64,000 bases of DNA from Macrosoma leucophasiata (lineage: Eukaryota > Arthropoda > Insecta > Lepidoptera > Hedylidae): assembly GCA_036365455.1 (NCBI GenBank), contig JAWQUS010000010.1, forward strand, positions 22,306,501 through 22,370,500. The letters run 5' to 3'. Both the position numbers and the translations under genes were made by a program. Every line of letters starts with the position of its first letter. The first letter of the stretch is position 1. The notes below the pieces were generated by a model. That model did not search any database and was not told the DNA's origin. It was given only the letters and a program-made list of their open reading frames with translations. This document shows, piece after piece, positions 62,373 through 64,000 of the stretch.

Positions 62373-63022
62373 GCTGTTGAAAATCAAATGACAAACAACA
62401 GATTTCAAAGGAGATGTTTTGAAAACTTTGTCGCCTAAATTGCTTGCTTCTCCGTCTAAAGATTATCTAATCGGAATATTAAAAGCGCTCAAAACTATAG
62501 ATTAGTAACCGATATATTTGGTAAAGGGGAGGATGGGAGGATGAGGATGGGAGGTGGAGGATGGGTAAACTTTTCTGTCAAGCTGTCAAGCTTCACTATA
62601 ACTAGTATCTACTATTACGGATTTATCTCGTGTATATTAAACTAAAATGATTTTTAAAACCAACCCGACGTTTCCGTCGCTTTTCAGCTTCCGTGGTTCC
62701 GAACAGACTGAGGTGATTATATATAATTGTGGAGGTAGCTACATATATTTTTTTCAAACTGCTGTCAGACAAATGTATCTACTATTTGCTATATCAACTA
62801 TGCCAATAAGATGTAATTCCAAAAACATTGTAGTTTTCTATGAATTATGATAAAATGTGATTGTTGAAATTGTTTAAAACTCATCATCGTCTTACGTAAC
62901 CGAGCGAACAAGTTAAAATTAAAAAAAAAAAGAAGAAAATATTGTTGCCGGTTACGTAAAATCCAATCAAATACAAATTCCATGAAACCAATCGAACGAA
63001 AAGATTAGCTACGAACGTAACA
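62373..63022. other. Possible upstream region of the candidate exon
   Basis: No repeat recognised. g/a-rich tract at 62527-62567. No TATA box that I would defend. Confidence 0.3.
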
Positions 63023-63258
63023 ATGCTATTAAAAATCCAATCATATTTAATTCTATTTATTCAGTTAATCGGATCTATCTCGAGTGTTGACAGTGAAATT
63101 GTTTTTAAACCTGATCTGCAGGAAGTACTCAATATACTGTCATCTGATACATTGAAGAACTATCTTCGGAACCTGGCCTATCACTTCGCTGATAAAGTTG
63201 TACAATATTTCACTGATGAAATCAAAAATAGAGAACATGAATTGGAAATCAATTACAG
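63023..63258 (+). CDS. Candidate first exon with signal peptide (host gene)
   Basis: The ATG at 63023 opens a frame whose first ~22 residues look like a secretion signal: Lys then a hydrophobic core (LLKIQSYLILFIQLIGSISS), followed by a charged, helix-prone segment (VLNILSSDTLKNYLRNLAYH, EIKNREHELEIN). At 63258 the frame meets AG|GTAAGA, a good splice donor, leaving 2 bases of a codon (phase 2); beyond it the frame stops at once. No downstream exon is recognisable before the window ends. I do not recognise the protein family. It could be a chance frame; in its favour are the signal-like N-terminus, the donor and the lack of repeats around it. Confidence 0.4.
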
Positions 63259-63834
63259 GTAAGAGATTCCAAGCAAATTCAGGAGTTAACTGTTTATCGG
63301 ATGTAAATTTATTTTTTTGTCGAATAATTAATTATTCGACCAAATTCGTAACCGAGGCATACAAATCACATAACCAAGTCAAAAAAAATACGTAAAAATT
63401 TAAGAAATAAATAATACACATAGACTCAGGACAGCACATATTCAAACAGGCGTAAAATTACGATTATTCCTTGTAACTATTTTAAGTCCATCACTTTAAA
63501 CAATAGATCCAAATCTTTAAAACAAAATACAGCTTCCAAGGTACAGTTGGAATCGCACGACGTTCGCAAAGCAAGCGTGGCATAATGATTATCACGATTT
63601 AGCAATAAACAGGACAGTATGAAGTGCTTTTCCACCGTTGCTACCGAAAAGGCCACCCACGATTGTAATTTCGCTACGGAATTTAAATGACAGCAATGTA
63701 CATGCGGCTCACAAAATAATTTTGAGCATGAACCATTAAAAAAAAGGATTTTACAGCTACAAACCGGTAATTTTTTAACTGTTGCTAGAGCGCCGCAATA
63801 CCTGATCTACTTGCTGCTTGTCGATTCTTTTAGG
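63259..63834. other. Possible intron 1 / unassigned
   Basis: Follows the candidate donor site; no repeat or further coding recognised. Confidence 0.3.
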
Positions 63835-64000
63835 CCATAGAGCAACACGGAGGGAAGTAGCCATAGCATTTATTACACGATGCAAAACAGTCTGTCATCT
63901 TTTGCGGGGGGAAATACATGTGACACACACACTACAAAAATCGTCGATTACTACGAAACTCACATCTTTTCTTTAACAAAGTACATAGATAATTTCACGC
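63835..64000 (+). mobile_element. Family H DNA element, third copy, runs off window
   Basis: Starts ccatagagcaacac, loses about 20 bases of the terminal repeat, then ggaagtagccatagcattta.. ctacaaaaatcgtcgattac as in the 4539 copy. Confidence 0.65.

Noticed and set aside
1..64000. CRISPR arrays, bacterial operons, phage or integron systems
   Set aside because: No regularly spaced identical repeats with unique spacers, no Shine-Dalgarno-led gene clusters; the window is clearly eukaryotic.

Overview
This window looks like a transposon-dense intergenic stretch of an insect nuclear genome, most likely a moth or butterfly. The reasons are: AT-rich background with nested mobile DNA; two BEL/Pao LTR retrotransposons; small Helitrons with the TC...CTAG/CTAA ends and A|T insertion sites common in Lepidoptera; several families of short tRNA-headed or LINE-tailed SINEs; RTE-, CR1/Jockey- and R1-like LINE remnants; and a nuclear copy of mitochondrial cob that reads correctly only with the invertebrate mitochondrial code. 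I see no rRNA, true tRNA gene, CRISPR array or bacterial-style operon. The only plausible host coding sequence is one possible first exon with a signal peptide near the right end (63023-63258).

Layout. 1-9000: mosaic of repeats (families I call F, H, A, C, G), a decayed RTE LINE, Helitron ends, and a locally triplicated segment (5367-7560) split by later insertions. 9000-25000: many copies of a ~280 bp SINE-like family (A), tRNA-derived SINEs B and G, 5'-truncated LINE tails and several fold-back elements (10.4, 17.5, 17.8-18.8 kb). 25.2-25.7 kb: an A copy split by a mitochondrial insertion. 26-38 kb: LINE 3' ends, a GC-rich inverted-repeat element, three canonical or near-canonical Helitron sites, a CR1-like LINE end, and two adjacent MITEs with nested hairpins. 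38649-45117: a complete BEL/Pao element with matching 343-bp LTRs, a 5-bp target duplication and an uninterrupted 1780-residue Gag-Pol frame. 47241-54917: a second BEL/Pao element in the same orientation, with matching 375-bp LTRs, split by a poly(A)-tailed retroelement flanked by a 14-bp target duplication. 55-64 kb: more A and B SINEs, the candidate exon, and another copy of family H running off the window.

How the parts relate. The autonomous machinery present is the LTR retrotransposon Gag, protease, reverse transcriptase, RNase H and integrase. The A SINEs share a 3' tail with the CR1-like LINE at 30.7 kb, and families B and C share another tail, so the short elements appear to have been mobilised by LINE proteins encoded elsewhere. 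Nesting gives relative ages: the two BEL elements (no LTR differences found by eye) and the LINE inside the second one are the youngest insertions; families F, H, the triplication and the worn A fragments are older. Family letters (A-M) are my own working names, not published ones.
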